Below are positions 8,513 to 16,440 of a DNA stretch of 64,000 nt, piece after piece (positions within the stretch are counted from its first letter, which is position 1; each line of letters starts with the position of its first letter). The translations under genes and the position numbers were made by a program. A model generated the notes under the pieces. That model was not told the DNA's origin. It saw only the letters and a program-made list of their open reading frames with translations, and searched no databases. Origin of the DNA: Streptomyces aurantiogriseus. Its GTDB lineage: Bacteria; Actinomycetota; Actinomycetes; Streptomycetales; Streptomycetaceae. The stretch spans positions 504,619 to 568,618 of the forward strand of contig NZ_BMSX01000002.1 in NCBI RefSeq assembly GCF_014649375.1, read 5' to 3'.

Positions 8513-11022
8513 CGGACTCCCCTCGCCAGCTGGTCGGCGGCCGGGGTCGCGGCGCCGCCCGTGTACGTCACCCGCCACAACGCCGACTTGGCGTCGGAGG
8601 TGAAGAAGCCCCGGCCGTAGTCGAGGACGTACAGGGCGCCGTCCGGACCGAACTTCCAGTCCATGAGGTTCTTGATGCCGTCGTTGCCGACCGGCACGAT
8701 CCTCTTCAGTGACTCCGAGTGGACGGGCAGACCGCCGTTGCCCTGGGTCGCCGGGTTCATCAGCACCGCGTTGCGCGGCTGGTCGGCGTCGTAGAAGTCG
8801 CCGACGAACCACTTGCCGTCCCAGTACGCGGGCCACTTGGCCGCGCTCGCGCCCGCGGCGTCGTAGCGGTAGACGGGCCCGTTCATCGCGGCCTGCCCGC
8901 CGCCCTTGAGCCACGGCAGCCGGTAGGTGGCCTCCTCCTTCTTGTACGAGGGGACGCCGTTCGCGTCGCGCGGGTAGTCGGGGGCGCCGCCCTGGGGCGC
9001 GTACCAGATGTTGTTGCCGGTCACCGGCGGCAGGTTGACCAGGCCGTCGTTGTTCGGGGACTCGTTCTTCGGGTGGTCGCAGTCGTACCAGCCCAGCGGC
9101 TGCGACGGATCCGGAAGATTGCGGTCCCGGTAGGGCTGCTTGTTGCCCATGCAGTACGGCCAGCCCCGGTTGCCCGCCCCGGTGATGACGGCGAACGTGT
9201 CGTACTTCGCCGGACCCCAGGTCGGTGACGGCTCGCTCGCGTCCGGGCCGACCCAGCCCGCGTACAGGATGTCGGTCGTCCGGTCGACGAAGATGCGCGC
9301 GGGGTTGCGCACGCCCATCACATAGATCTCGCCGCGGGTCTTGCCGCCGCCCTCGTCGGTCTCCCGGCCGGTGAAGAGGTTCCCCTCCGGGAGGGTGTAC
9401 GTGCCGTCGGGTTCCGGATGGATACGCAGGATCTTGCCGTTGAGGTTGTTGGTGTTGCCGGCGGTGCGGCGCGCGTCGGCGAAGGAGACGCCCTTGTAGT
9501 TCGGCTGGGGGTTGTTGCCGGAGTAACCGCCGCTGAATCCACTGGAGTTGTTGTCGCCGGTCGCGATGTACAGGTTGCCCTCGGAGTCCCAGGCCATCCC
9601 GCCGCCGGCGTGGCAGCAACTGTGGATCTGGACCGGCCACTTGAGCAGGACCCTCTCGCTGCCGAGGTCCAGCTTGTTCGTGGCGTGGTCGAGGGTGAAG
9701 CGGGAGACGCGCCGCTCGGCCATGCGGGTGTCGCGGTTGATCTGCGAGTGGGGCGTGTAGTGCAGGTACACCCAGCCGTTCTGCTCGAAGCGCGGGTCGA
9801 GCTCGATGCCGAGGAGGCCTTCCTCGACCTTGACCAGCTCGTCGCCTCCGCCCTTGTTGCCGAAGACGGTCAACTCGCCTGCCGGCGTGACCTTCTTGGT
9901 CTGCGGGTCGTAGACGTGGATCTGGCCCTTGCCCTTGCCGATGTCGGGGTTGTTCCAGTCGGTGACGACGGGCTGGGAGGAGTCGGCGCCGCCCCGGCCG
10001 ATGTAGAGCACGCGGCCGTCGGGGGCGGTGACCAGGCCGTGCGGTTCGCCGATCTGGTCGTTTCGGCCTGGCTGGTTGGGTTGGGTCAGCCGTTCCGCCT
10101 TGTAGTTGCCGGTGATCGTCGCCTTGCAGTCGGCCTGCACGAGGCGCGTGGTCCACAGCAGCGCTCCGCGCAGGTGCGCACGGAAGTCCGTCTCGTCGTA
10201 CGACGACACCGTGCCGCCCATGCCCGTGTAGAAGGAGCGGCCGCCGTCGTAGTCGCGGCACCAGCTGATGGGATGGTCCCAGCCGTTGGCGCTCGCTCCC
10301 GGCTGGTAGCTCGACTCCCGCACCCGCGCGACGGTGTGCACCGAGCCGGAGGGGTTGCGCACCCAGTTGGGCCACTGGTCGGGGCGCTTCCACTCCACCG
10401 GCACGTCCTTGGTGGCCGGGTGCAGCCGGTCGCCGACCTCGACCACCGCCCGCTGCACGGCCGTGGGGCTGGAAGCGGCAGGACGGGCGCCGATCAGGCC
10501 GGTGAACCAGTCCGAGTACGGTTCCGCGCGCGCCGCGTCATGCACGCCGACGAAACCGCCGCCCGCCTCCATGTAGGCCTCCAGACCCGCCTCCTGCTCC
10601 GGATCGAGGACGTCACCACCGCCCGTCAGGAAGACGACGGCGTTGTAACGGCCCAGCCGGGTCCCGTCGGTGAAGACCGAGGCGTCGTCCGTGGCCTCGA
10701 CCTCGAAGCGCTGGTCCGCCGCACCGGACAGGCCGATCCGCTCGATCGCCTCGATCCCGGCGTTGACGACGGGCGACTCCTCCCCGGCCGCCGCCGACCC
10801 GTAGAAGACCAGTACCTGTACGTCGGCGCCGCCTGGCGGCGACTTCACGGACATCGTTGTCAGGGGTGGCTCGGGGAACGGGCGGGCGTTCGCGGCCGGG
10901 CCGGACAGCAGCCCGGCGGCGACGGCCCCGGCAGCCGCGGTGGCCACCCAGACCCGTCTTCTCGTGCATCCCGTACTGCTCGCGCTCGGTGCGCTTCTTG
11001 TGCTCAACCCTCGTAAGTGCAT
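8509..11022 (-). CDS. Secreted ThuA + glucose/sorbosone dehydrogenase fusion
   Basis: The 837-residue protein has an N-terminal export segment with RRRVWVATAAAGAVAAGLL. A ThuA-like domain follows (about 60-290), with VFLTGGGDVLDPEQEAGLEAYMEAGGGFVGVHDA spread over residues 130-170. The rest is a soluble glucose/sorbosone dehydrogenase beta-propeller (about 300-830), a fold that usually carries PQQ and oxidises sugars. ThuA proteins are linked to 3-keto sugar metabolism. ATG 11022 is chosen for the excellent GAGGAGGTG ribosome site; the frame is open 21 codons further up. It is the first gene of a two-gene operon, divergent from the laccase. A periplasmic or extracellular sugar-oxidation role is inferred. 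Confidence 0.86.
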   Translation of the reverse strand: MHLRGLSTRSAPSASSTGCTRRRVWVATAAAGAVAAGLLSGPAANARPFPEPPLTTMSVKSPPGGADVQVLVFYGSAAAGEESPVVNAGIEAIERIGLSGAADQRFEVEATDDASVFTDGTRLGRYNAVVFLTGGGDVLDPEQEAGLEAYMEAGGGFVGVHDAARAEPYSDWFTGLIGARPAASSPTAVQRAVVEVGDRLHPATKDVPVEWKRPDQWPNWVRNPSGSVHTVARVRESSYQPGASANGWDHPISWCRDYDGGRSFYTGMGGTVSSYDETDFRAHLRGALLWTTRLVQADCKATITGNYKAERLTQPNQPGRNDQIGEPHGLVTAPDGRVLYIGRGGADSSQPVVTDWNNPDIGKGKGQIHVYDPQTKKVTPAGELTVFGNKGGGDELVKVEEGLLGIELDPRFEQNGWVYLHYTPHSQINRDTRMAERRVSRFTLDHATNKLDLGSERVLLKWPVQIHSCCHAGGGMAWDSEGNLYIATGDNNSSGFSGGYSGNNPQPNYKGVSFADARRTAGNTNNLNGKILRIHPEPDGTYTLPEGNLFTGRETDEGGGKTRGEIYVMGVRNPARIFVDRTTDILYAGWVGPDASEPSPTWGPAKYDTFAVITGAGNRGWPYCMGNKQPYRDRNLPDPSQPLGWYDCDHPKNESPNNDGLVNLPPVTGNNIWYAPQGGAPDYPRDANGVPSYKKEEATYRLPWLKGGGQAAMNGPVYRYDAAGASAAKWPAYWDGKWFVGDFYDADQPRNAVLMNPATQGNGGLPVHSESLKRIVPVGNDGIKNLMDWKFGPDGALYVLDYGRGFFTSDAKSALWRVTYTGGAATPAADQLARGVR

Positions 11023-11211
11023 GGGCACCTCCTCGGTCACAGCGACAGCGCCAAGGAAGCTAGACCCCTTTGCGTCACTCGCCAATACCTATGACCGCAA
11101 TGGCACGAACTTTGTCCTGGGTGTGGATGAACGGCGGAACGGCCGGTACCGTCTCACCGGTTCATCACAGGTACGCCTCAGCAAGTTCCTCGGCAGGGTG
11201 GGGAGTTCCGC

Positions 11212-12222
11212 ATGGACAGACGCAGTTTCAACCGACGGGTGCTGATCGGCGGCGCGGCGGCGGCCGCGACATCGTTGTCCCTGGCCCCCGAGGCCACCGG
11301 CGTGGACGCGCCGGCCAGGACGGCCCCTCCCGGGGGCCAGGTCAGACACCTCAGGCTGTACGCCGAGAAGCTCCCCGACGGGCAGTTGGGCTACGGCTTC
11401 GAGAAGGGTGGCGCGACGGTCCCGGGACCGCTGATCGAGATCACCGAGGGCGACACCGTCCACATCGCGTTCGAGAACACCCTCGACGTGCCGGCGAGCC
11501 TGCATGTGCACGGCCTGGACTACGAGATCTCCAGCGACGGAACGAAGCTGAACCACAGCGACGTCGAACCCGGCGGCACCCGCACCTACACCTGGCGCAC
11601 CCACGCCCCCGGCCGCCGCGCGGACGGCACCTGGCGCGCGGGCAGCGCCGGCTACTGGCACTACCACGACCACGTCGTCGGCACCGAACACGGCACGGGC
11701 GGTATCCGCAAGGGCCTGTACGGCCCGGTCATCGTCCGCCGGAAGGGCGACGTCCTGCCCGACGCGACCCACACGATCGTCTTCAACGACATGACGATCA
11801 ACAACCGGCCGGCCCACACCGGCCCCGACTTCGAGGCGACGGTGGGCGATCGCGTCGAGTTCGTGATGATCACCCACGGCGAGTACTACCACACCTTCCA
11901 CCTGCACGGACATCGCTGGGCCGACAACCGCACGGGCATGCTGACCGGCCCCGACGACCCCAGCCAGGTCATCGACAACAAGATCGTCGGCCCGGCCGAC
12001 TCCTTCGGTTTCCAGGTGATCGCGGGGGAGGGGGTGGGCGCCGGCGCGTGGATGTACCACTGCCATGTGCAGAGCCACTCCGACATGGGGATGGTGGGCC
12101 TGTTCCTGGTGAAGAAACCGGACGGCACGATCCCGGGGTACGAGCCGCACCATCCCGACGGGACGCACGCATCGCAGGGGACGCCGGAGACACACGGGAC
12201 AAAGGACACGCACAAGCACTGA
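11212..12222 (+). CDS. Two-domain multicopper oxidase (small laccase)
   Basis: The 336-residue product has a Tat-type signal ([14 protein letters not shown] followed by an alanine-rich stretch) and only two cupredoxin domains. This is the SLAC type known from S. coelicolor SCO6712, which works as a trimer and oxidises phenolics with reduction of oxygen to water. Copper ligands are visible: LHVHG and WHYHDH in domain 1, HTFHLHGH and [14 protein letters not shown] (type 1 plus trinuclear cluster) in domain 2. The C-terminal tail is His-rich. ATG 11212 follows a GGTGGGGAG site. The adjacent divergent operon also encodes a copper-type cupredoxin domain. Confidence 0.95.
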   Translation: MDRRSFNRRVLIGGAAAAATSLSLAPEATGVDAPARTAPPGGQVRHLRLYAEKLPDGQLGYGFEKGGATVPGPLIEITEGDTVHIAFENTLDVPASLHVHGLDYEISSDGTKLNHSDVEPGGTRTYTWRTHAPGRRADGTWRAGSAGYWHYHDHVVGTEHGTGGIRKGLYGPVIVRRKGDVLPDATHTIVFNDMTINNRPAHTGPDFEATVGDRVEFVMITHGEYYHTFHLHGHRWADNRTGMLTGPDDPSQVIDNKIVGPADSFGFQVIAGEGVGAGAWMYHCHVQSHSDMGMVGLFLVKKPDGTIPGYEPHHPDGTHASQGTPETHGTKDTHKH

Positions 12223-12247
12223 GGGATCATGGACGGGCGACCCTCGC

Positions 12248-12259
12248 GAGAGCGCTCTC
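12248..12259. promoter_or_regulatory. LacI-type operator palindrome
   Basis: GAGAGCGCTCTC is a perfect 12-base palindrome centred on the GCGC typical of LacI/GalR operators (compare CebR and related sites). It lies 60 bases before the lacI-family start and next to a TATCCT -10-like element (12280-12285), so autoregulation is likely. No second copy was noticed near the sugar-dehydrogenase operon. Confidence 0.6.
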
Positions 12260-12318
12260 ATCCCCCCTCCTGCCGCGGCTATCCTGATCCGCACCCGCGC
12301 AGGAGGAGGAGCCCCGCA

Positions 12319-13362
12319 GTGACCGAGACAGCGTCGCGTCCCACGTTGGAGGCCGTGGCCGCGCGGGCCGGGGTCTCCCGGGCCACCGTCTCGCGGGTCG
12401 TCAACGGCGGGGACGGCGTCAGGGAGCCCCTCGTCGAGCGGGTGCGGCGGGCCGTGGAGGAACTCGGGTACGTCCCCAACCAGGCCGCCCGCAGCCTGGT
12501 GACCAGACGGCACGACGCCGTCGCCGTCGTCATCGCCGAACCGGAGACCCGCGTCTTCGCCGACCCCTTCTTCGCCCTCCAACTCCGCGGCATCAGCAAG
12601 GAACTGACGGCCCACGACAACCAGCTCGTGCTGCTGCTCACCGAGGGCCGCGCCGACCACGCCCGCGTCGCCCGCTATCTCGCCGGAGGCCATGTCGACG
12701 GAGCCCTCGTCTTCTCGCTGCACCTCGACGACCCGCTGCCCGGCCTCATCCAGGGCGCCGGTGTGCCGACGGTGTTCGGCGGCCGCCCCGGCTGGAGCGA
12801 CGGCACGCGTGACGTCGTGTACGTCGACAGCGACAACCGCGGCGGCGCCCGGGAGGCCGTACGCCACTTGGTGGGCCTGGGCCGCACCCGCGTCGCGCAC
12901 CTCACCGGACCCCTCGACCAGACCTCCGCGGCGGACCGGCTCGAGGGGTTCCGGGACGTCAGGGGCGACGCCGATCCCCGGCTCGTCGTGGAGAGCGACT
13001 TCACCCCCGGCGGCGGTGAGCGCGCCATGCGGGAACTCCTCGACCGCTGCCCCGACGTCGACGCGGTGTTCGCCGCCAACGACCTCACCGCCTCGGGCGC
13101 CCTGCGCGTCCTGCGCGAACACGGGCGCCGTGTGCCCGAGGACGTCGCGGTGGTCGGCTTCGACGACATGCTGCCCGTCGCCGAGCAGACCGACCCACCG
13201 CTGACGACGGTCCGTCAGGACATCGAGGAGATGGGCCGGATCATGGCCCGCCTCCTGCTGCGCGGCCTCGACCGCGGTACGACCACGACCGACGACACAC
13301 CGGACGCCTCACCGTCCGGCGTGGTCCTCCCGACCACTTTGGTGCGCCGCGCCTCCGCCTAG
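12319..13362 (+). CDS. LacI-family transcriptional regulator
   Basis: The 347-residue protein has the LacI helix-turn-helix at its N-terminus (PTLEAVAARAGVSRATVSRVVNG, residues 7-29), the hinge VPNQAARSLVTRR and a periplasmic-binding-protein-like sensor domain ending in DPPLTTVRQD. It should bind a sugar or sugar derivative. The GTG at 12319 has a long AGGAGGAGGA site immediately upstream. The palindrome at 12248-12259 suggests autorepression. The target genes are not proven; the neighbouring sugar oxidation genes are the obvious candidates. Confidence 0.92.
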   Translation: MTETASRPTLEAVAARAGVSRATVSRVVNGGDGVREPLVERVRRAVEELGYVPNQAARSLVTRRHDAVAVVIAEPETRVFADPFFALQLRGISKELTAHDNQLVLLLTEGRADHARVARYLAGGHVDGALVFSLHLDDPLPGLIQGAGVPTVFGGRPGWSDGTRDVVYVDSDNRGGAREAVRHLVGLGRTRVAHLTGPLDQTSAADRLEGFRDVRGDADPRLVVESDFTPGGGERAMRELLDRCPDVDAVFAANDLTASGALRVLREHGRRVPEDVAVVGFDDMLPVAEQTDPPLTTVRQDIEEMGRIMARLLLRGLDRGTTTTDDTPDASPSGVVLPTTLVRRASA

Positions 13363-13382
13363 CGGGGCGTTCCCCGGCCGCC

Positions 13383-14174
13383 TCACGTGGACTGCGGGGC
13401 GGTCTTGATCACCGCGAAGCGTGCCCCGTAGGGGTCGGCGAGTCTGGCGATCCGGCCGACGCCCTCGATGTCCGTGGCGGCCAGGCGGACCGTCCCGCCC
13501 TGCTCCTCCGCCCGCGCGACGACCGCGTCCACGTCCGTGACCTCGAAGTACGGCAGCCAGTACGCCCCCGACTCCGCCGCCGTCGGATCGTCGGCCGGCG
13601 GGACGACCCCGCCGAACATGGCGTCCTCCCCGGCGCCCGACGGGTTGACGGAGGTGTAGGTGCCGCCCGGGAAGGAGACGGCCGAGGTCTCCAGGCCCAG
13701 CGTGGCGTTGTAGAAGGCGGCCGCCGCGGCTTCGTCCGGGGTGTACAGCTCGACCCAGCACAGCGACCCGGGCTCGCCCGCGACGTCCACGCCCTTGGTC
13801 CGCCCCGGCTGCCAGATGCCGAACGGCGCGCCCGCCGGGTCGGCGAGGATCGCCATCGTGCCCCGGTCCATCACGTCCATGGGCGGGAACAGCACTCTGC
13901 CGTGCGCCTGCTCGGCCGCCTTGCAGGTGGCGTCCGCGTCGGGTGACCGGAAGTACACCGTCCACGACGGCGGGCCCTGCTCGGGCGAGGTCTGCATGGC
14001 GCCCGCCGCGGTCCTCCCGTCCAGCTGGAAGAAGCCGTAGCCACCGGCGTCCGGCCCCGCCGACTCGAACCGCCAGCCGAAGAGGGCGCCGTAGAAGGCG
14101 CAGGCGCGGTCGATGTCGGTCGTACCGAGGTCGATCCAGTTCGGAGCGCCGTTGACGAAACGGGTGGTGAGCAT
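13383..14174 (-). CDS. VOC-superfamily (glyoxalase-like) two-domain protein
   Basis: The 263-residue protein contains two vicinal-oxygen-chelate modules, each opening with an NWIDLGTTDIDRACAFYGALFGW-like or CWVELYTPDEAAAAAFYNATLG-like segment (broken by residue differences). Each repeats beta-alpha-beta-beta-beta units. Members include bleomycin-resistance and hydroxylase-like proteins, and many bind drugs or small metabolites. The start at ATG 14174 is favoured by GAGGAGGGCGAAG directly upstream. A damage-type promoter element (TTGTCAGTGG) lies upstream, suggesting induction by genotoxic stress. Specific ligand unknown. Confidence 0.85.
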   Translation of the reverse strand: MLTTRFVNGAPNWIDLGTTDIDRACAFYGALFGWRFESAGPDAGGYGFFQLDGRTAAGAMQTSPEQGPPSWTVYFRSPDADATCKAAEQAHGRVLFPPMDVMDRGTMAILADPAGAPFGIWQPGRTKGVDVAGEPGSLCWVELYTPDEAAAAAFYNATLGLETSAVSFPGGTYTSVNPSGAGEDAMFGGVVPPADDPTAAESGAYWLPYFEVTDVDAVVARAEEQGGTVRLAATDIEGVGRIARLADPYGARFAVIKTAPQST

Positions 14175-14214
14175 CTTCGCCCTCCTCGTCGAAGTCCCGT
14201 CCTGTGCACTGCCG

Positions 14215-14237
14215 AGTCTGGCACCGCCCACTGACAA
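14215..14237 (-). promoter_or_regulatory. RecA-NDp/PafBC-like promoter upstream of VOC gene
   Basis: On the minus strand an exact TTGTCAGTGG (14237-14228) is followed after 7 bases by CAGACT (14220-14215), one base off the TAnnnT -10 form. It points at the VOC gene 41 bases downstream. The decamer is the known LexA-independent DNA-damage element in actinobacteria; the imperfect -10 lowers confidence. Confidence 0.5.
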
Positions 14238-14441
14238 TCGCTGCCGGAGCAGGGCGGCGCGAGCTCCGGGCCGGGATCACCGTCGGTCACCGGCACGGAC
14301 CTCTTCGTCCACGCCGTTCCCGCGCGCCGCCGTGCCCCCAGGCCCTCCGCCGGGGCACCATCGGGGCGGCCGGAGGCCCTGCGCCGCCGCGTATATCCGG
14401 CGTTGATCGAACGTTTTTCGCCGCACGGCACGATCCTCGCC

Positions 14442-14687
14442 ATGTACACCGACACGATTCCCACGCCCGACCTCGCCTGGCAGCGGGAGGCGCTGTGCGC
14501 GCAGACCGGGGCGGACTTCTTCTTCCCCGAGCCCGGCAGCTCGGTCCGGGAGGCCAAGCGCATCTGCGGCATGTGCGCGATGCGCTCCGCCTGCCTCGAG
14601 TACGCCCTGGCCCACGACGAGCGCTTCGGCGTGTGGGGCGGCCTGTCCGAGAAGGAACGACTGCGGCTCCGGCGCACCTCGCACTGA
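14442..14687 (+). CDS. WhiB-like (Wbl) iron-sulfur protein
   Basis: The 81-residue protein has the four-cysteine cluster of Wbl proteins (ALCAQ, then IC-x2-C-x5-C in ICGMCAMRSAC) and the G[VI]WGG turn (FGVWGGLSEKER) followed by a basic tail, LRLRR. Such proteins hold a 4Fe-4S cluster and bind the primary sigma factor to direct transcription in development or stress. ATG 14442 is the family-like start but lacks a clear ribosome site; an in-frame TTG at 14403 is the alternative. It lies directly upstream of the tRNA-like/SDR/LRR unit in the same direction. Which of the several Streptomyces wbl paralogues it is cannot be told here. Confidence 0.9.
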   Translation: MYTDTIPTPDLAWQREALCAQTGADFFFPEPGSSVREAKRICGMCAMRSACLEYALAHDERFGVWGGLSEKERLRLRRTSH

Positions 14688-14700
14688 GCCCGTAAATCCG

Positions 14701-14731
14701 TGCGACCGCATCGCGGGGGTGCGGTTAGGAT
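14701..14731 (+). promoter_or_regulatory. Possible promoter for the tRNA-like/SDR unit
   Basis: TAGGAT (14726-14731) fits the actinomycete -10 form and sits 13 bases before the first tRNA-like gene. A weak TGCGAC (14701-14706) lies 19 bases upstream as a possible -35. The call rests mainly on position. Confidence 0.3.
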
Positions 14732-14743
14732 CCGGGGGCGCGT

Positions 14744-14815
14744 CCGGACGTAGCGCAGAGGCAGGCGCACCGCCTTGCCAAGGCGACAACGTCGGTTCGA
14801 ATCCGACCGTCCGGG
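14744..14815 (+). tRNA. tRNA-Gly(GCC)-like gene, non-canonical
   Basis: The 72-base sequence folds as a cloverleaf. The acceptor is CCGGACG paired with CGTCCGG (7 bp), the D-stem GCGC/GCGC has loop AGAGGCAG, and the anticodon loop TTGCCAA has GCC at 14777-14779. The T-arm GTCGG/CCGAC has the standard TTCGAAT loop. The anticodon stem has a C-A mismatch at its outer pair and the acceptor starts with C1-G72, unlike normal bacterial tRNA-Gly. CCA is not encoded. It lies 9 bases before a second tRNA-like gene and upstream of the SDR gene. Whether it is charged with glycine is open. Confidence 0.7.
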
Positions 14816-14824
14816 CGCGTGCGA

Positions 14825-14896
14825 GGTCCCGTAGAGCAGAGGCAGACTCGCCGCCTTGTCAGGGCGGATACGCCGGTTCGAATCCGGTCGGGACCG
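14825..14896 (+). tRNA. tRNA-Asp(GTC)-like gene, non-canonical
   Basis: The 72 bases form a cloverleaf with acceptor GGTCCCG/CGGGACC and discriminator G. The D-arm has the same AGAGGCAG loop as its neighbour. The anticodon stem CCGCC/GGCGG is perfect and the loop TTGTCAG has GTC at 14858-14860. The T-arm is GCCGG/CCGGT. The G73 and GTC anticodon fit aspartate identity, but the D-arm is unlike usual Streptomyces tRNA-Asp. It ends 38 bases before the SDR start codon, so both may come from one transcript. Confidence 0.7.
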
Positions 14897-14934
14897 CGGC
14901 ACGGCGAGCACGGGGCGGGTCGGGGCGGGGACGG

Positions 14935-16440
14935 ATGGGCGAGGAGAGCAGCGGGGCGGTCGCGGGGGCGGCCGTCGGGCCGGTCACGGACGCGGTGGTC
15001 ACGGACGCGGCGGTCACCCGGTCGACGGGCGCGGGCGCGGTCACGGACGTGGCGGTCACTCGGTCGACGGGCGCGGACGCGGTCACCCAGCCGTCGGGTC
15101 CGGGCGTCGAGCCGGTCTCCGAGGCGGAGCTGGCCGCCTTCCACCACGTCGTGGGCAAGCTGCGCGCCCTGCCCGTCGACGATCCCGTACGGCTGCGGGC
15201 CGAGCAGGTCGCCGCGTCCTTCGCACGCGACGGGCGGCTGCGGCGCCGCAGGACACGCGGCGCCGAGACCTCGGCCGCCGACGCCGCCGCCATGGCCGCG
15301 ACCGCGACCGGCGCCCTGGACCGGCGCGAGGACGCGCCCCTGGCCGACGCCGGCAGCGGGGGCGTCTTCCGCCGGCCACGCACCTGCTACGTCTGCAAGT
15401 CGCCCTATCGACAGGTCGATGCCTTCTACCACCGCCTCTGTCCCCCCTGCGCCGCCGACAACACCGCCCGGCGCGCCCTGAGCACCGACCTGAGCGGCCG
15501 CCGGGTCCTGCTGACCGGCGGCCGGGTGAAGATCGGCTTCCAGCTGGCGCTGATGATGCTGCGGGACGGCGCCGAGGTCCTCGTGACCTCCCGCTTCCCC
15601 CACGACACCGTGCGCCGCTTCCGCGCCGCGCCGGGCAGCGGGGCATGGCTGGACCGGCTGACCGTCCTCGCCGTCGACCTGCGGGACCCCCGCCAGGTAC
15701 TGGGCCTGTGCGAGGAACTGCGTCAGGAGGGCGAGCCGCTCGACATCCTCGTCAACAACGCGGCCCAGACGGTACGCCGGCCTCCCGACTCGTACGCCCT
15801 GCTGGCCTCCGGTGAGTACGACGCACTGCCCGAGGGGGCGCGCCGCGCGCCCGGCTTCACGCCGATGCGGATGCTGGAGGGTCTCGGGGGCTCCGTCTCC
15901 GCCCTCCCCGCCGCCCTGCGCGAGGCCGACGAGGCGGGGCTGCTGCCCGACCCGTCCCCGGAGAACTCCTGGTCGGCCCGGCTCGGCGCCCTCGACCCGG
16001 CCGAGGTCCTGGAGACGCAGCTCGTCAACGCCCTCGCGCCCGCCCTGCTGTGCGACCGGCTGCTGCCGCTGCTGCTCGCCTCCCCGCATCCGCGCCGGTA
16101 CGTCGTCAACGTCACCGCCGTCGAAGGCCGGTTCGCGGTGCGCAACAAGCAGCCCGGTCACCCGCACACCAACATGGCCAAGGCCGCCCTCAACATGCTC
16201 ACCCGCACCAGCGCCGCCGAACTCGCCGAACAGGGCGTCCACATGTGCGCCGTCGACACCGGCTGGATCACCGACGAGAACCCGGCACCCAAGAAGGCCC
16301 GCATGGCGGACGCCGGCTTCCGCACGCCGCTCGACATCGTCGACGGCGCGGCCCGGGTGTACGACCCGATCGTGCGCGGCGAGGCCGGCGACCCCGTGTC
16401 GGGCGTGTTCCTGAAGGACTACCGGGAGGCGGAGTGGTGA
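14935..16440 (+). CDS. Degenerate SDR-fold protein with Cys4 ribbon
   Basis: The 501-residue protein starts with a low-complexity repeat (VTRSTGA units, about 20-55), then a helical segment. A putative zinc ribbon follows at about 150 (CYVC and CPPC, 15 residues apart), then an SDR Rossmann fold (about 180-500). The nucleotide loop reads TGGRVKIG rather than TGxxxGIG and NNAA is kept. The catalytic Ser is replaced (NVTAVEG) and Tyr of YxxxK is Thr (TNMAK, Lys kept). It is therefore probably not a normal oxidoreductase and may bind a nucleotide or RNA. ATG 14935 is the first good start after the tRNA-like gene. Its TGA overlaps the LRR gene start. Confidence 0.8.
   Translation: MGEESSGAVAGAAVGPVTDAVVTDAAVTRSTGAGAVTDVAVTRSTGADAVTQPSGPGVEPVSEAELAAFHHVVGKLRALPVDDPVRLRAEQVAASFARDGRLRRRRTRGAETSAADAAAMAATATGALDRREDAPLADAGSGGVFRRPRTCYVCKSPYRQVDAFYHRLCPPCAADNTARRALSTDLSGRRVLLTGGRVKIGFQLALMMLRDGAEVLVTSRFPHDTVRRFRAAPGSGAWLDRLTVLAVDLRDPRQVLGLCEELRQEGEPLDILVNNAAQTVRRPPDSYALLASGEYDALPEGARRAPGFTPMRMLEGLGGSVSALPAALREADEAGLLPDPSPENSWSARLGALDPAEVLETQLVNALAPALLCDRLLPLLLASPHPRRYVVNVTAVEGRFAVRNKQPGHPHTNMAKAALNMLTRTSAAELAEQGVHMCAVDTGWITDENPAPKKARMADAGFRTPLDIVDGAARVYDPIVRGEAGDPVSGVFLKDYREAEW

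Noticed and set aside
8513..10393. Open frame extending the cupredoxin/DUF1080 gene far upstream
   Set aside because: It is the out-of-frame shadow of the ThuA/sorbosone dehydrogenase gene; the true start with ribosome site and signal peptide is at 8512.
14405..14420. GAACGTTTTTCG as a LexA SOS box before the WhiB-like gene
   Set aside because: Only one half fits the GAAC-N4-GTTC pattern; the other half is missing.
14725..14934. Minus-strand and plus-strand reading frames through the two tRNA-like genes
   Set aside because: They translate tRNA sequence in sense or antisense and lack gene-like codon use.
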